A stretch of 64,000 bases of DNA from Streptantibioticus silvisoli (GCF_027947535.2 NZ_JAAGKO020000024.1:1-64000), one strand, 5' to 3'; shown: positions 33,697 to 42,852, counted from the stretch's first letter. Numbers and translations: made by a program. Notes: generated from the sequence alone by a model not told the origin.

Positions 33697-34985
33697 CAGG
33701 CTCCCTTGACGACCACGATCCCGGCGTCGTCGCGGCGTACGGCCGCTTCCCGCAGCAGCTGTCCCGCCACCACGGCGGGGAGGTGCCCGAGCAGGCCGGG
33801 CAGCGCGCCGGGGGTCCACTTCTCCGTCAGGCCGTCGGAGTGCATGACGAGGGCGCCGCCCGCCGCGAGCGGATACTCGAAGGTCCGCAGGCCGCGCATC
33901 TGCTGGCCCACGATCCCCGGCGCCGATGTCAGGCCGCTGCGCGAGTCCGGGCCCACCAGGAACCCGCTGATGTTGCCGACACCGCAGTACAGCAGCCGCC
34001 CCCGCTCCGGCTCGATCCGCGCGACGGCGACCGCGCCGCCCCGCGTCCCGCGCAACGCCCGGTGGATGTCACCCATGACGGCCTCCGGATGCCGCCCGGA
34101 GGTCGTCCGGAACGCCTTGAGCGCCGCCTCGCCGGCCAGGGCGGCCTGCGGACCGTGGCCCAGCCCGTCGCACATCACGGCGAGCAGCGCGGGCCCGTCC
34201 GAGACCGCCGTTCCCGTCCCGTACGCGGCCGTGCCGCCGAGACGGGGTGACACCGCGCCGCCGAACCGTCCCGTAGCCGCCGCGCCCACGTGCCCGGCGC
34301 CCGCGCCGGGTCGCCCCGAAAGCGCTCCGCCGGACCGCTCCGGGGACCCGGCGCCGAAGCGGCCCCGCTCCGCGCCGCCGGCGTCCCCGGAGCCGGTCGC
34401 GCCGCCGTGGACCGGACCGGTCTCGCCGTCGGCCCCGTCCCGGCCGCCCGGGTCGACGCGGACGGCCCAGGCATCCCCGCAGGTGGTCTCCCCGCTGATC
34501 GGCCGGGTGATCCCGGCGGCCACCGAGGCGACGGCGTTCGCGCCGCCGACCGTACCGCGCGGCCAGAACTGGGCCGCCATGACCGTGCCGCGACCGGGCA
34601 GGGAGTGGATGTCGAACACGTCCGCGAGCCGGGCCACCGCGCCCAGCCCGATGCCCAGGGTGCCCGCCGTGGAGTTCCCGTCGGACATCGCCGCGTCCAG
34701 GTCGTCGATGCCGGGGCCGGCGTCGACCGTCACGAACTCCACCGCCGCCTGTCCCCGGCTGCGCAGCACCCGCAGCAGCAGCGAGCCGTCGACCGCGTGC
34801 CGCCGCAGGTTGGTCGCCGCCTCGCTGACCGCGAGCGCCACCTCCGAGGCCCGGTGCGCCGACAGGCCCACCCGGCGTGCCAGGGTGGCGGCCGCGCCGC
34901 GGGCCGAGGCCGCGACGGACTCGTCGTCGCGGAACCACGCGATGTCCTCGCAGTCGAGCACGGACAGCGCGTTCAGCGCGCCCAC
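33693..34985 (-). CDS. HATPase-PP2C fusion (RsbT/RsbX-like)
   Basis: 430 residues: N-terminal anti-sigma-type HATPase (~10-140; VALAVSEAATNLRRHA, DAGPGIDDL, GTLGIGLGAVARLAD), a long Gly/Ala-rich linker (~160-265) and a C-terminal SpoIIE-type PP2C (~268-430; VMCDGLGHGPQAALAG, HSDGLTEKW, DDAGIVVVKG). Acts as switch kinase, phosphatase or both on stressosome STAS proteins, resetting the module. Starts 13 bp inside the rsbT gene. Confidence 0.9.
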   Translation of the reverse strand: MGALNALSVLDCEDIAWFRDDESVAASARGAAATLARRVGLSAHRASEVALAVSEAATNLRRHAVDGSLLLRVLRSRGQAAVEFVTVDAGPGIDDLDAAMSDGNSTAGTLGIGLGAVARLADVFDIHSLPGRGTVMAAQFWPRGTVGGANAVASVAAGITRPISGETTCGDAWAVRVDPGGRDGADGETGPVHGGATGSGDAGGAERGRFGAGSPERSGGALSGRPGAGAGHVGAAATGRFGGAVSPRLGGTAAYGTGTAVSDGPALLAVMCDGLGHGPQAALAGEAALKAFRTTSGRHPEAVMGDIHRALRGTRGGAVAVARIEPERGRLLYCGVGNISGFLVGPDSRSGLTSAPGIVGQQMRGLRTFEYPLAAGGALVMHSDGLTEKWTPGALPGLLGHLPAVVAGQLLREAAVRRDDAGIVVVKGAW

Positions 34986-35395
34986 TTGATCACCGTGACC
35001 TTCGTGCCGCGCCCGGCCTCGGTGTCGAGCGCGAACTCGTCCACCAGGCGCCGCGCGCCGCTGAGTCCGAGCCCCAGACCGCCGCCGGACGTCCAGCCGT
35101 CGGTCATGGCCAGTTCGATGTCCGGGATGCCCGGACCGAAGTCCTCGAAGACGGCGGCGACACCGAGCCGCCCGCGACCGCGCACCAGCCCGGCGGTGCA
35201 GCTGCCGCCGCCGCCGTAGACCAGGGTGTTGCGGGCGAGTTCGCTGGCCGCGGTGATGAACTTCGTCTGGTCGACGAGCGACAGCTTGCAGCGCTGGGAC
35301 AGCCCCCGCGCGAACTGCCGCACCCGCACGACGTCGTCGTTCATCACCACCGGCTGTGTCTGCGGCTCGTCATCCGCCGCCCAGGGAACGTTCAC
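34973..35395 (-). CDS. rsbT: RsbT-like serine kinase / anti-sigma regulatory factor
   Basis: 140 residues, HATPase_c of the RsbT type: VRQFARGLSQRCKLSLVDQTKFITAASELARNTLVYGGGG (N-box), FEDFGPGIPDIELAM, GGLGLGLSGARRLVDEF and a final strand GTKVTVIKWA. It phosphorylates the STAS scaffold proteins RsbR and RsbS and is released to act downstream. The GTG start overlaps the rsbS stop (GTGA). Confidence 0.93.
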   Translation of the reverse strand: MNVPWAADDEPQTQPVVMNDDVVRVRQFARGLSQRCKLSLVDQTKFITAASELARNTLVYGGGGSCTAGLVRGRGRLGVAAVFEDFGPGIPDIELAMTDGWTSGGGLGLGLSGARRLVDEFALDTEAGRGTKVTVIKWAR

Positions 35396-35763
35396 GTCCG
35401 CTCCGAACGGCCGGATCGCCGCAGCAGGGCCAACCCCTTCTCCAGGTTCAGCGCGGTACGCACCCCGCCCAGCGACAGACCCAGTTCGACGAGGGTGATG
35501 GCCACGGCGGGCCGCATGCCGACGACCACCGTCTCGGCGTCGAGCATCCGGGAGATGGCGGCGATGGTGGCGAGCATCCGGCCCACGAACGAGTCGACGA
35601 TCTCGACGGCGGTGATGTCGATGACCACGCCCCGCGCGCCCTGGTCCACGATCTGCTGGGCGAGGTCCTCCTGGAGGTTGAGGACCGTCTGGTCGTCGAG
35701 GTCGACCTGGATGGAGACGAGCAGGACGTCGCCGATGCGCAATACGGGAACACGCTCGCTCAC
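35392..35763 (-). CDS. rsbS: RsbS-like STAS scaffold protein
   Basis: 123 residues, a bare STAS domain: VPVLRIGDVLLVSIQVDLDD, then RGVVIDITAVEIVDSFVGRML with the Ser phosphorylated by RsbT in the DSF motif, and TVVVGMRPAVAITLVELGLSLGGV. Forms the stressosome core with RsbR. GTG 35763 overlaps the rsbR stop (GTGA). Confidence 0.94.
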   Translation of the reverse strand: MSERVPVLRIGDVLLVSIQVDLDDQTVLNLQEDLAQQIVDQGARGVVIDITAVEIVDSFVGRMLATIAAISRMLDAETVVVGMRPAVAITLVELGLSLGGVRTALNLEKGLALLRRSGRSERT

Positions 35764-36611
35764 CGGCCGACGCCCCCGCCGCGCGTGATCTCGACACCCG
35801 ACTTCTTCAGCGCAAGACGGAGCGCGTCCGCCAGGCTGGCCTTGGTCACGATGTCGCCGAACTCGATGCCCAGCGCCACGATGGTCTGCGCGATCTGCGG
35901 GCGGATGCCGGACACCGTGCACTCGGCGCCCATCAGGCGGGCGGCCACGATGGTCTTCAGCAGGTGCTGCGCGACCTGGGTGTCGACGGCCGGCACCCCG
36001 GTGATGTCGATGATCGCCTGCTCGGAACCGGTGTCCACCAGGGCCTGGAGCAGCTTCTCCATCACCACCTGGGTCCGGGCGGAGTCCAGTGTCCCGACGA
36101 GCGGCACCGCGATGACGCCGTCCCACAGCTTGATGACCGGGGTGGACAGCTCCAGCAGCTGGTCCGCCTGGCTGCTGATGATCTCCTCGCGGGTGCGGCT
36201 GTAGGTCTCGATGGTGAACAGGCCCAGGTCGTCCAGGAGTCGTCCCAGCCGCAGGTAGGCCCGGATGTCCTGGTCGGAACCGTCCTGGAGCACCGGCTCC
36301 AGCACGTGCTTGAGGGCGAAGACGCTGATCGCGGTCTCCGTCGGGGAGAAGCCCTGGCGCGCCCGGTTGCGGGACAGCTCGGTGAGCAGCGCCCGCACCT
36401 CGGACATCCCGTCCGCGTGCGCGTCGGCGACGCCGTCGCGCAGGGCCTCCACCAGCGCGGTGTACAGCTCGGTCAGCTCGCGGTCGAGCTCGTTCCTGCT
36501 GATCCGCCCCTTCAGGGAGCCCGCGACCCGGTCCACCCAGCCGGTCGCCAGCTCCTGACCGTCGGCCGTGAGCAGTTTCACCATCCCAGGAAAGGCATCC
36601 TGCTGCGTCAT
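35760..36611 (-). CDS. rsbR: RsbR-like stressosome sensor-scaffold
   Basis: 283 residues: N-terminal all-helical RsbRD/RsbRN-type sensor domain (~1-150), helical linker (SRTREEIISSQADQLLELSTPVIKLWDGV) and C-terminal STAS domain (~160-275; IIDITGVPAVDTQVAQHLLKTI with a phosphorylatable Thr). First gene of the operon; ATG 36611 has AAGGAG upstream. It should perceive the signal and gate RsbT release. Confidence 0.94.
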   Translation of the reverse strand: MTQQDAFPGMVKLLTADGQELATGWVDRVAGSLKGRISRNELDRELTELYTALVEALRDGVADAHADGMSEVRALLTELSRNRARQGFSPTETAISVFALKHVLEPVLQDGSDQDIRAYLRLGRLLDDLGLFTIETYSRTREEIISSQADQLLELSTPVIKLWDGVIAVPLVGTLDSARTQVVMEKLLQALVDTGSEQAIIDITGVPAVDTQVAQHLLKTIVAARLMGAECTVSGIRPQIAQTIVALGIEFGDIVTKASLADALRLALKKSGVEITRGGGVGR

Positions 36612-36934
36612 CCCGGTACTCCTTGCGCCTGAAAAAGTTGCATTCCGACAATCATCGGGAAGCGTACGGCATGCCGGGCCCCGCCCACCCCGTCCGGTCG
36701 GAAGAGTGACGTAACCGCACAGGGGAGGAGAATCCGCGGTCCGCCGGACGCACCCCGGGCGCCGAGATGGGTGCGACGGGTGCGACGGGTGCGGTGGTGT
36801 GGCGGCCGGGGCGGTTGCGGTGGATGCGGTGTGGTGGCCGGGGTGGCCGGGGTGGGCGCGGCGGCCGGAGCGGGGCGACCACCCCCGCCGTTGACGCGCC
36901 GCCCGGCGGGGAACGCGGTCCCGGCAGAATCCGG
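36612..36934. other. stressosome promoter region and low-complexity DNA
   Basis: 36612-36720 should hold the rsbR promoter. 36765-36890 is strongly G-rich and simple in sequence (GGTGCGACGGGT, GGCCGGGGTGGCC patterns), with G runs that could form G-quadruplexes on the plus strand. No gene. Confidence 0.45.
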
Positions 36935-37960
36935 TCAGCCGGGGCCGACGAGCGTCCAGGGGGTGGGGGTGGCGAGCGCCTGGCGGGGTTTGCCGGCGGC
37001 CCAGCGGGCGACCGAGGCGGCGACCACCGCGCCCGGGTCGCGGACCGGGCGGGTGGGCTCGAACGGCTCCGCCATGCTGGTGTAGCTCTGGAACATCGCC
37101 AGCAGGTCGACCGCCTGCTGCTGCATGGGGGAGAGCCACTGCCGGGTCAGCGGCAGGTAGAACCGGTCCCAACTGTCGGTCGGCACCGTCGGAGGCGTGG
37201 CGATGGGCTCGGCGCCGTGTGCCGCCCGGTACTCGTTGACGGTCCGGCAGACGATGTCCACCATCGTCGACAGCCGCAGACTGTCGCGGCCCGCGGCGAC
37301 CACCTCCGTGCACGGCGCGGCCGGCGGTGCCCCGAGCGCCGCGGACACGACGGCCTCGGCGACCTCGTCGACCGGCGCGATCTCCGCGTAGCCGTCCGGG
37401 TCGCCGATCACCACCGCGGCCAGCCCCGACACCAGGGCGGAGAACAGGGTGTACGGGCCGGAGAACCGCGCGATGCGGCCGTCGGCGCGGCGGCCGACGA
37501 CCAGCGGGGGCCGGACGATGGTGAGGGGACCGCGGTGTTCGGTGCCGGCCACCTCCTCGCAGACCGCCTTCGACCACTCGTAACCGTTGCGGTAGCCCTC
37601 GAACTCCGCGCCGCGCAGGTCCGAGGCGTTGCGCCCGCCCGCCACGTAGGCGGTGGAGAGGTGCACCAGGTGGGTGTCCGGCCCCGCCAGCCCCAGCACC
37701 TCGCGCAGCGTGGTGACGTTGGCGTCGGCGGCCTCCGCGCGGGTCAGGGTCCAGCGGGTGGAGGCGGCGGTGTGCACGATGACGTCCCACCCGCCGGTCA
37801 GCCGTGGCGGCGCCGGCTGCCGGCCGATGTCCCAGGGCACCGCCACCCCGGCCGCCGGCCGCCGCGCGGTGGTGACCGGGACCGGGCCGGCGGCGAGCCC
37901 CAGCCGCGCGGTCACCTCGCTGCCGATGACACCGGACGCGCCGGTGACCAGGATGCGCAC
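36935..37960 (-). CDS. extended SDR / thioester-reductase-like NAD(P)-binding protein
   Basis: 341 residues. Rossmann motif GASGVIG (residues 7-13), DVIVHTAAST, LVHLSTAYVAGG and the Tyr127-Lys131 pair (YEWSK). The middle and PTPWTLVGPG end resemble NAD-binding-4 proteins, which reduce carrier-bound acyl thioesters or act on acyl substrates. Last gene of the biosynthetic cluster (45 bp after the ketosynthase). Possible role: reductive release of the ACP-bound chain as an aldehyde or alcohol, or a ketoreductase step; sequence alone does not decide. Confidence 0.85.
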   Translation of the reverse strand: MRILVTGASGVIGSEVTARLGLAAGPVPVTTARRPAAGVAVPWDIGRQPAPPRLTGGWDVIVHTAASTRWTLTRAEAADANVTTLREVLGLAGPDTHLVHLSTAYVAGGRNASDLRGAEFEGYRNGYEWSKAVCEEVAGTEHRGPLTIVRPPLVVGRRADGRIARFSGPYTLFSALVSGLAAVVIGDPDGYAEIAPVDEVAEAVVSAALGAPPAAPCTEVVAAGRDSLRLSTMVDIVCRTVNEYRAAHGAEPIATPPTVPTDSWDRFYLPLTRQWLSPMQQQAVDLLAMFQSYTSMAEPFEPTRPVRDPGAVVAASVARWAAGKPRQALATPTPWTLVGPG

Positions 37961-38005
37961 AACGTTCCCTTTCGTCGGATGCCCCGCCCGCGGGCCGCCG
38001 GAGGC

Positions 38006-39253
38006 TCAGCCCGCGGGCGTCAGCACGAGGCAGGAGTTCTGCCCGCCGAACCCGAAGGAGTTGGACAGCACCGGGGCCCGCGTGACGTACCGCGGGGTGC
38101 CCGCCACGACGTCGATCCGGTCGGCCACGTCGCTCGCGGTGAGGTTGGCGACCGGCGGCACCACGAGCCGTTCGGCGCAGCGCAGGGCGATCGCGGCCTC
38201 CAACGCCCCCGATCCTCCGATGAGATGACCGCTGACGCCCTTGACGGCGGTCACCGGCGGCGCCTGGCCGGCGAAGCAGCGGTGGATGGCGGTGGCCTCG
38301 GCGTCGTCGTTGAGGCGGGTTGACGTACCGTGCGCGCTGATCTGCCCGATGTCGCGCGGGGTGAGGCCGGCGTCCGCGATGGCGGCCGCCATGCAGGCCG
38401 CGGCGGCCACCCCGTCCGGGCCCGGCGCCACGATGTGGTGGGCGTCGGAGTTGGACGCGTAGCCGGCGATCTCGCCCAGCACGCGCGCGCCCCGGGCCAG
38501 CGCGGCCTCCCGGCGTTCCAGCACGAACAGCGCCGCGCCCTCCCCGATGACGAAACCGTCCCGTCCGGCGTCGAAGGGCCGGCTGGCGTGCTCCGGGTCG
38601 TCGACGCGGGTGGACAGCGCGCGCATGCGGGCGAAACCGCCGACGAGCACGTGGGTGATCGCCGCGTCGTAGCCGCCGGTGACCACCGCGTCGAGTTCGC
38701 CGTACCGCACCCGCCGCGCCGCCTCGCCGATGGCGGTCGTGCCGCTGGCGCAGGCGGTGCAGTACGTCAGGCACGAACCGTGGAAGCCGTACCGCAGGGC
38801 GACGCGCGCGGCGGCGGCGTTGGCCATGGTGGCGGGGACGGTGTGCACCGGCATGCGCAGCGGGGCGTCGCCGTAGTCCAGCGCGGTGTTCTCCATGAGC
38901 GACAGCCCGCCGATGCCGGTGCCGAGGTGGACCCCGACGCGGTCGGCCGGCAGCCCCTCGGGCAGGGCCGCCTCCCGCAGCGCGTCGGCCGCGGCGCACA
39001 GGGCGAGCGCGGTGGGCCGGTCGACCTGCCGCAGTTCCCGCCGGCTGACGTCGGCCTCCATGGCGAACGGCGGCACCTGGCAGCCGATCGGCACGGGGGC
39101 GTCCCGTTCGATCAGCCGGTCGACGATCGCGGCCGCCGACTTGGCGGCCAGCACGGCGTCGAACGCGTCGTCGAGGCTGTTGCCGGCCGACGTCCGCAGT
39201 CCGATGCCGGTGACCACGACCCGGACGCGGCCGGCGCCGGCGGTGCGGCTCAC
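38006..39253 (-). CDS. beta-ketoacyl-ACP synthase (FabF-like) of the cluster
   Basis: 415 residues. Triad Cys168 (in YCTACASGTTA), His308 (in SAHGTSTRLND) and His343 (in VSGHLIGGSGA); the C-terminal GFGGQNSCLV is KAS II-like. A single ketosynthase without a chain-length-factor partner, so an iterative or priming role with the adjacent ACP is likely. The GTG start overlaps the ACP stop (GTGA), so the two are coupled. It is clearly different from the ketosynthase at 405-1631. Confidence 0.93.
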   Translation of the reverse strand: MSRTAGAGRVRVVVTGIGLRTSAGNSLDDAFDAVLAAKSAAAIVDRLIERDAPVPIGCQVPPFAMEADVSRRELRQVDRPTALALCAAADALREAALPEGLPADRVGVHLGTGIGGLSLMENTALDYGDAPLRMPVHTVPATMANAAAARVALRYGFHGSCLTYCTACASGTTAIGEAARRVRYGELDAVVTGGYDAAITHVLVGGFARMRALSTRVDDPEHASRPFDAGRDGFVIGEGAALFVLERREAALARGARVLGEIAGYASNSDAHHIVAPGPDGVAAAACMAAAIADAGLTPRDIGQISAHGTSTRLNDDAEATAIHRCFAGQAPPVTAVKGVSGHLIGGSGALEAAIALRCAERLVVPPVANLTASDVADRIDVVAGTPRYVTRAPVLSNSFGFGGQNSCLVLTPAG

Positions 39254-39504
39254 GCCGTGGCCACCCGTCCGCCGAGCAGTGCGACCGCCTGCCCCACGGT
39301 CCTGGCCCGGGCCAGCTCACCGGCGTCGATCCGCACCCCCAACACCTGCTCCAGGCGGGTGCCGACGGCCATCAACTCCAGGCTGTCGATGCCGTATTCG
39401 GCCTCCAGGTCGGTCTCGTCGCGCAAGGCGCCGGGTTCGACGCCCAGCACCTCGCAGATGGTGTCGCGGACCACGGCGGCCACGTCTTCGGGCGGTACTC
39501 GCAT
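39250..39504 (-). CDS. acyl carrier protein
   Basis: 84 residues, one ACP domain with the phosphopantetheine site at Ser41 in EYGIDSLELM. Acidic helix 2 region, normal length. It carries the chain built by the coupled ketosynthase and probably presents it to the aminotransferase, cyclase and reductase encoded around it. ATG 39504, 24 bp after the aminotransferase stop. Confidence 0.94.
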   Translation of the reverse strand: MRVPPEDVAAVVRDTICEVLGVEPGALRDETDLEAEYGIDSLELMAVGTRLEQVLGVRIDAGELARARTVGQAVALLGGRVATA

Positions 39505-39528
39505 CGGTGACTCCAGGGGTGGGTGCGG

Positions 39529-41010
39529 TCAGACGGTGACGGCGGACCCGGCCAGGGTGAGGGCGCCGTCGAGGATGCCGAGTGCCTCGGCCAGCTGCGC
39601 GTGGGTCGTGGCCAGCGAGGGCAGCAGCCGGACCGTCGTGGGGCGGCTGAGGCAGGGGGAGACGACGAGCCCGGCGCTGGCCAGCTCCACCACGACCTCG
39701 CCGGCGGCGTGCGGTACGGCGAAGTCGACGCCCCACAGCAGTCCGCGGCCGGTGACGCCGCGCACGAGGCGGGAGTGCCGGGCGGCGAGGGTCCGCAGCC
39801 CGGCCTCGATCGCGGTCGCCAACCCGGCACCGTGCGCGGCGCGCTCCTCGATGGCGGTCAGGGCGGCGGGCAGCGCCGCGCAACTGAGCGGATGACCGCC
39901 GAAGGTCGCCGAGTGCAGGAACGGGTCGGCCGCCAGCGGCGCGTACAGCTGCGGCGTGCAGACCACGGCCGACAGCGGCACCACCCCGCCGCCCAGCGGT
40001 TTGCCGACCAGGACGGCGTCCACCGCCAGCCCCTCCGCGAGGGCCACCGACCGCTCACCGCAGCGGCGCAGCCCGCACTGGATCTCGTCGGCCACCGCGA
40101 ACACCCCGTGCGCCCGTGCGTCCCGCGTCCAGCGCCGCAGGACCTCCGGCGCGATCGGCCGGGCGCCGTTCTCCCCCTGCACGGGTTCGAACACCACGGC
40201 GGCGACGTCGCCCCGGGCCGCCTCGCGGGCGACGGCACCGGGGTCGGCGGCGTCGATGTGCGTGACGTCCACCGCGCAGCCGCGCAGGCCGGCCCGGAAG
40301 AGCGGACTGTGCGTCAGGGCCAGGGCGCCCAGCGTCTTGCCGTGGAAGCCGCCGTTCACCGCCAGGACGCGATCGCGCCCCGACGCCAGCCGGGCCAGCT
40401 TGACCGACACCTCGACGGCGTCCGAACCGTTCAGCCCGAAGTACACCTTGGGCAGCACACCGCCGAAGTAGGCCGCCAGACACTCCGCCGCCGCGGCCGT
40501 GACCGGGTTGGCGAGACTGCGCGTGGAGGTCGGCATGACGTCGAGCTGGCGGCGCACCGCGGCCGTGACGCCGGGGTGGCGGTGGCCGAGCAGCGTGACG
40601 GCGTAGGACCCGAAGTCGAGCATGCTGCGACCGTCGGACAGCTGGACCCGGGCGCCCTGCGCGCCGGTCTCCACCGCACCCCGCCCGGCGAACCTCCCGG
40701 TGAGGGCGAGCTTGGCCGACTGGTGCGCGCGCAGCCGGCCGAAGACCACGTCGGCGTCGGCGTCCCGGGTGTCCGGGTGGGCGGGGTGGGCGGGGTGGGC
40801 GGGGCGGACGGAGGGGGCGGGATCGGGGGTGGCGGCGGCGGTACGGGTGTCGGGGCGGGTGGGGGAGTGGGTGCCGGGTTCGGGGCTGATGGCGGTGCCG
40901 GCGTCACGGTCGGCGGGGGAACGGGCGCCGGAGTCGGGGCTGACGGTGTCCGAGCCGGTGCCGGAGCTGACGGTGCCGGTGCCGGGGCTGACGGTGGCCG
41001 GGTCTGCCAT
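39529..41010 (-). CDS. class III PLP-dependent aminotransferase with disordered N-terminal extension
   Basis: 493 residues. Residues ~1-75 are a low-complexity Thr/Pro/Ser/Gly tail ending HPAHPAHP (encoded by GGGGTGGGC-type repeats). The enzyme core (~80-493) has SYAVTLLGHRHPGV, FHGKTLGALALTH, EPVQGENGARPI, DEIQCGLRR and the PLP lysine Lys337 in VLVGKPLGGG. Class III enzymes aminate aldehydes or keto groups, including carrier-bound acyl chains. I use ATG 41010 because AGGAGG lies 8 bp upstream; ATG 41055 overlaps the previous stop as ATGA but has no binding site. Confidence 0.92.
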   Translation of the reverse strand: MADPATVSPGTGTVSSGTGSDTVSPDSGARSPADRDAGTAISPEPGTHSPTRPDTRTAAATPDPAPSVRPAHPAHPAHPDTRDADADVVFGRLRAHQSAKLALTGRFAGRGAVETGAQGARVQLSDGRSMLDFGSYAVTLLGHRHPGVTAAVRRQLDVMPTSTRSLANPVTAAAAECLAAYFGGVLPKVYFGLNGSDAVEVSVKLARLASGRDRVLAVNGGFHGKTLGALALTHSPLFRAGLRGCAVDVTHIDAADPGAVAREAARGDVAAVVFEPVQGENGARPIAPEVLRRWTRDARAHGVFAVADEIQCGLRRCGERSVALAEGLAVDAVLVGKPLGGGVVPLSAVVCTPQLYAPLAADPFLHSATFGGHPLSCAALPAALTAIEERAAHGAGLATAIEAGLRTLAARHSRLVRGVTGRGLLWGVDFAVPHAAGEVVVELASAGLVVSPCLSRPTTVRLLPSLATTHAQLAEALGILDGALTLAGSAVTV

Positions 41011-41051
41011 GGCGGTGGCCTCCTGCGCGGCGCGGGCGGTGGGCGCGGGCG

Positions 41052-41501
41052 TCATCCGGTGCTGCCGACGAGTCGTTGTTCGAGTGCGGTGAGCATCTGG
41101 TGGGCGTTGTCGCGCAGCGCCTTGGCGGCCACCGGGTTGAGCATGTCGGCCAGCAGCGGGATGCCGATCTCGAAGTCGACGCTCAGCGTGACGACGCTGC
41201 CCCCGTCGTCGCCGTGGCGCACCCCCCAGTAACCGCTGAAGTCGGTCAGGTCTCCGCTGAGTTGGTGGAAGTCGAAGCGCATCGCCGCGTGGTCGAGCCG
41301 TTCGGACTCCGTCCACTCCAGGACGGACCCCTTGAGGTCCACCGACCAGGCGGTGGTGCGGGTGTCGGGTGCGGTGGTCGCGGTGATCCGCACCGCCCGG
41401 ACGTTGTCCATGACGTGCGGGTAGCTCTCGACGTCCATGACGGCGGCCCAGCTGTCGGCCACCGGTGCGGCGATGCGCAGTTCCACCTCGACGTGCGGCA
41501 T
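41052..41501 (-). CDS. SRPBCC polyketide cyclase/aromatase-like protein
   Basis: 149 residues, one START/SRPBCC domain: VEVELRIAAPVADSWAAVMDVESYPHVMDNVRAVRI at the N-terminus and VVTLSVDFEIGIPLLADML near the end, as in polyketide cyclase/dehydrase proteins. Such proteins bind hydrophobic chains and promote cyclisation, dehydration or aromatisation. Between the acyltransferase (84-bp gap) and aminotransferase genes, so a role in folding the cluster's acyl chain is likely. Confidence 0.9.
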   Translation of the reverse strand: MPHVEVELRIAAPVADSWAAVMDVESYPHVMDNVRAVRITATTAPDTRTTAWSVDLKGSVLEWTESERLDHAAMRFDFHQLSGDLTDFSGYWGVRHGDDGGSVVTLSVDFEIGIPLLADMLNPVAAKALRDNAHQMLTALEQRLVGSTG

Positions 41502-41585
41502 GCGGGGGTTCCTCTCGTACGGGTTGGGGAGCGGGTCGTTCGGGTGCCGGCGGGGCGGCCGGCCGGCGCTGCTCCGGCCGGCCGG

Positions 41586-42725
41586 TCAGGAGCGGGGCGC
41601 GAGCGCCTCGGCGTGGGCGGAGCGCAGCGCGGCCGGCAGCAGGGCGCGCAGCGCCGCCCGGGGCAGCGGACGCAGATGGGTCATGGCGTAGGACTGCTCC
41701 ACCAGGACGCAGCCCATCTCCCGCTTCGGCTCGTACGCGGTCTGCGCGAAGCGGATGTGCTCGCGGCCCTCCGCGATCCCGAGCGCGATGGCCGCGTAGT
41801 GCAGGTTGTGGTAGAGCCGGGCGGCGTGCGCGAGCCGGTAGTCCATGCCGATCCGCGCGGCGACCATGCCGCGGCCGCGCAGGAAGCAGTGCAGGTAGCC
41901 CACCAGCCGCCGGCCCTCGAAGCAGGCGACGAGCCGCTCGTCGAGCCCGTCCGCCTCCTGGAGCGCCCGCAGGAACGAACCGTCGATGACGTCCAGCACC
42001 TGGTCCGCGCGGTCCATGACCTGCCGGTAGAGGCCGAGCATGTCGGGTAACAGCGGTCCGAACGCGGTCAGCGTCTCCATCCGCAGCCCGCTGCCTTCGA
42101 ACACCCGGATGTTGCGCCGGGCATTGCGGCGCGGCTTGGCCGGCAACGCGGCCAGGTACGCGTCGAACGACCCGTGCCCCAGGGCGAGTTCGGTGTCCGG
42201 CAGCGCCGGGGCGAAGAAGAAGCCGTGGGCGTGCAGCGCCGGGCGCAGCGGCGTCAGGTCCCGCTCGCCGAAGTCCTTGAAGACCACCGTCCCCAGCCTG
42301 TGGCGGCGGGCGAAACCGAGCGCCGCCGCCACCAGGGCCTCCAGCGCCGGTCCGGACAGCGGCTCGCGGGCCAGCAGGTGGCCCTGGCCGATGAAGTGGC
42401 CGCAGAAGAGCATCGGAACGCCCAGCGTCCGCGGCGCCCACCGCACCACCGGAGCCAGCAGCCGCCGCTCGCGGGGACCGACCACGTTCTCCAGCCGCAG
42501 GGCGCGCTGCCCGCTCATCGGCAGTACGGCGCTGATCCGGGCGCCCTCGCGCAGCACCGCGTAGCCGAACCGGTCCACGCCGATCGCGCCGCGTTCCATC
42601 GCGTCGAACACCTGCCACGCCCACATCGGGTCGTCCGGCGGCGCCAGCTCCTGCCAGACGTCGACCGGGATGTCCCGGATGCCGGACAGCACCTCCACGG
42701 TGGGCCGCTCGTTGTGGGAATCCAT
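41586..42725 (-). CDS. FemAB/GNAT-like N-acyltransferase
   Basis: 379 residues of the FemAB-like (peptidogalycan biosynthesis) acyl-CoA N-acyltransferase superfamily: VDVWQELAPPDDPMWAWQVF start, LGTVVFKDFGERDLTPLRPAL, RRNARRNIRVF and the GNAT-type core RLVGYLHCFLRGRGMVAARIGMDY. It should transfer an acyl or aminoacyl group to an amine. In this cluster it may couple the aminated chain to another building block. Starts 127 bp after the dehydrogenase stop. Confidence 0.8.
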   Translation of the reverse strand: MDSHNERPTVEVLSGIRDIPVDVWQELAPPDDPMWAWQVFDAMERGAIGVDRFGYAVLREGARISAVLPMSGQRALRLENVVGPRERRLLAPVVRWAPRTLGVPMLFCGHFIGQGHLLAREPLSGPALEALVAAALGFARRHRLGTVVFKDFGERDLTPLRPALHAHGFFFAPALPDTELALGHGSFDAYLAALPAKPRRNARRNIRVFEGSGLRMETLTAFGPLLPDMLGLYRQVMDRADQVLDVIDGSFLRALQEADGLDERLVACFEGRRLVGYLHCFLRGRGMVAARIGMDYRLAHAARLYHNLHYAAIALGIAEGREHIRFAQTAYEPKREMGCVLVEQSYAMTHLRPLPRAALRALLPAALRSAHAEALAPRS

Positions 42726-42852
42726 CTCTTCTCACCTGTCCGGGTCGTCGACGAGCGGGGAGTCTGCGGGGGCGGCCGGGCCGCGGGGCGTCGGGTGGTC
42801 GGGGGCGGATGGCGAGGGTGCCGGGTGGTCGGGGTGTCGCGCGACGCGGCCG

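Noticed and set aside
36765-36890. G-rich simple sequence considered as a CRISPR-like or structured repeat
   Set aside because: No regular unit and spacer pattern; low-complexity DNA only.
35760-39320. A 1186-codon minus-strand open frame joining rsbR to antisense of the SDR and KS genes
   Set aside because: Only the last 284 codons (rsbR) show protein-like sequence; the rest is Arg/Pro/Gly-rich shadow of genes in another frame.
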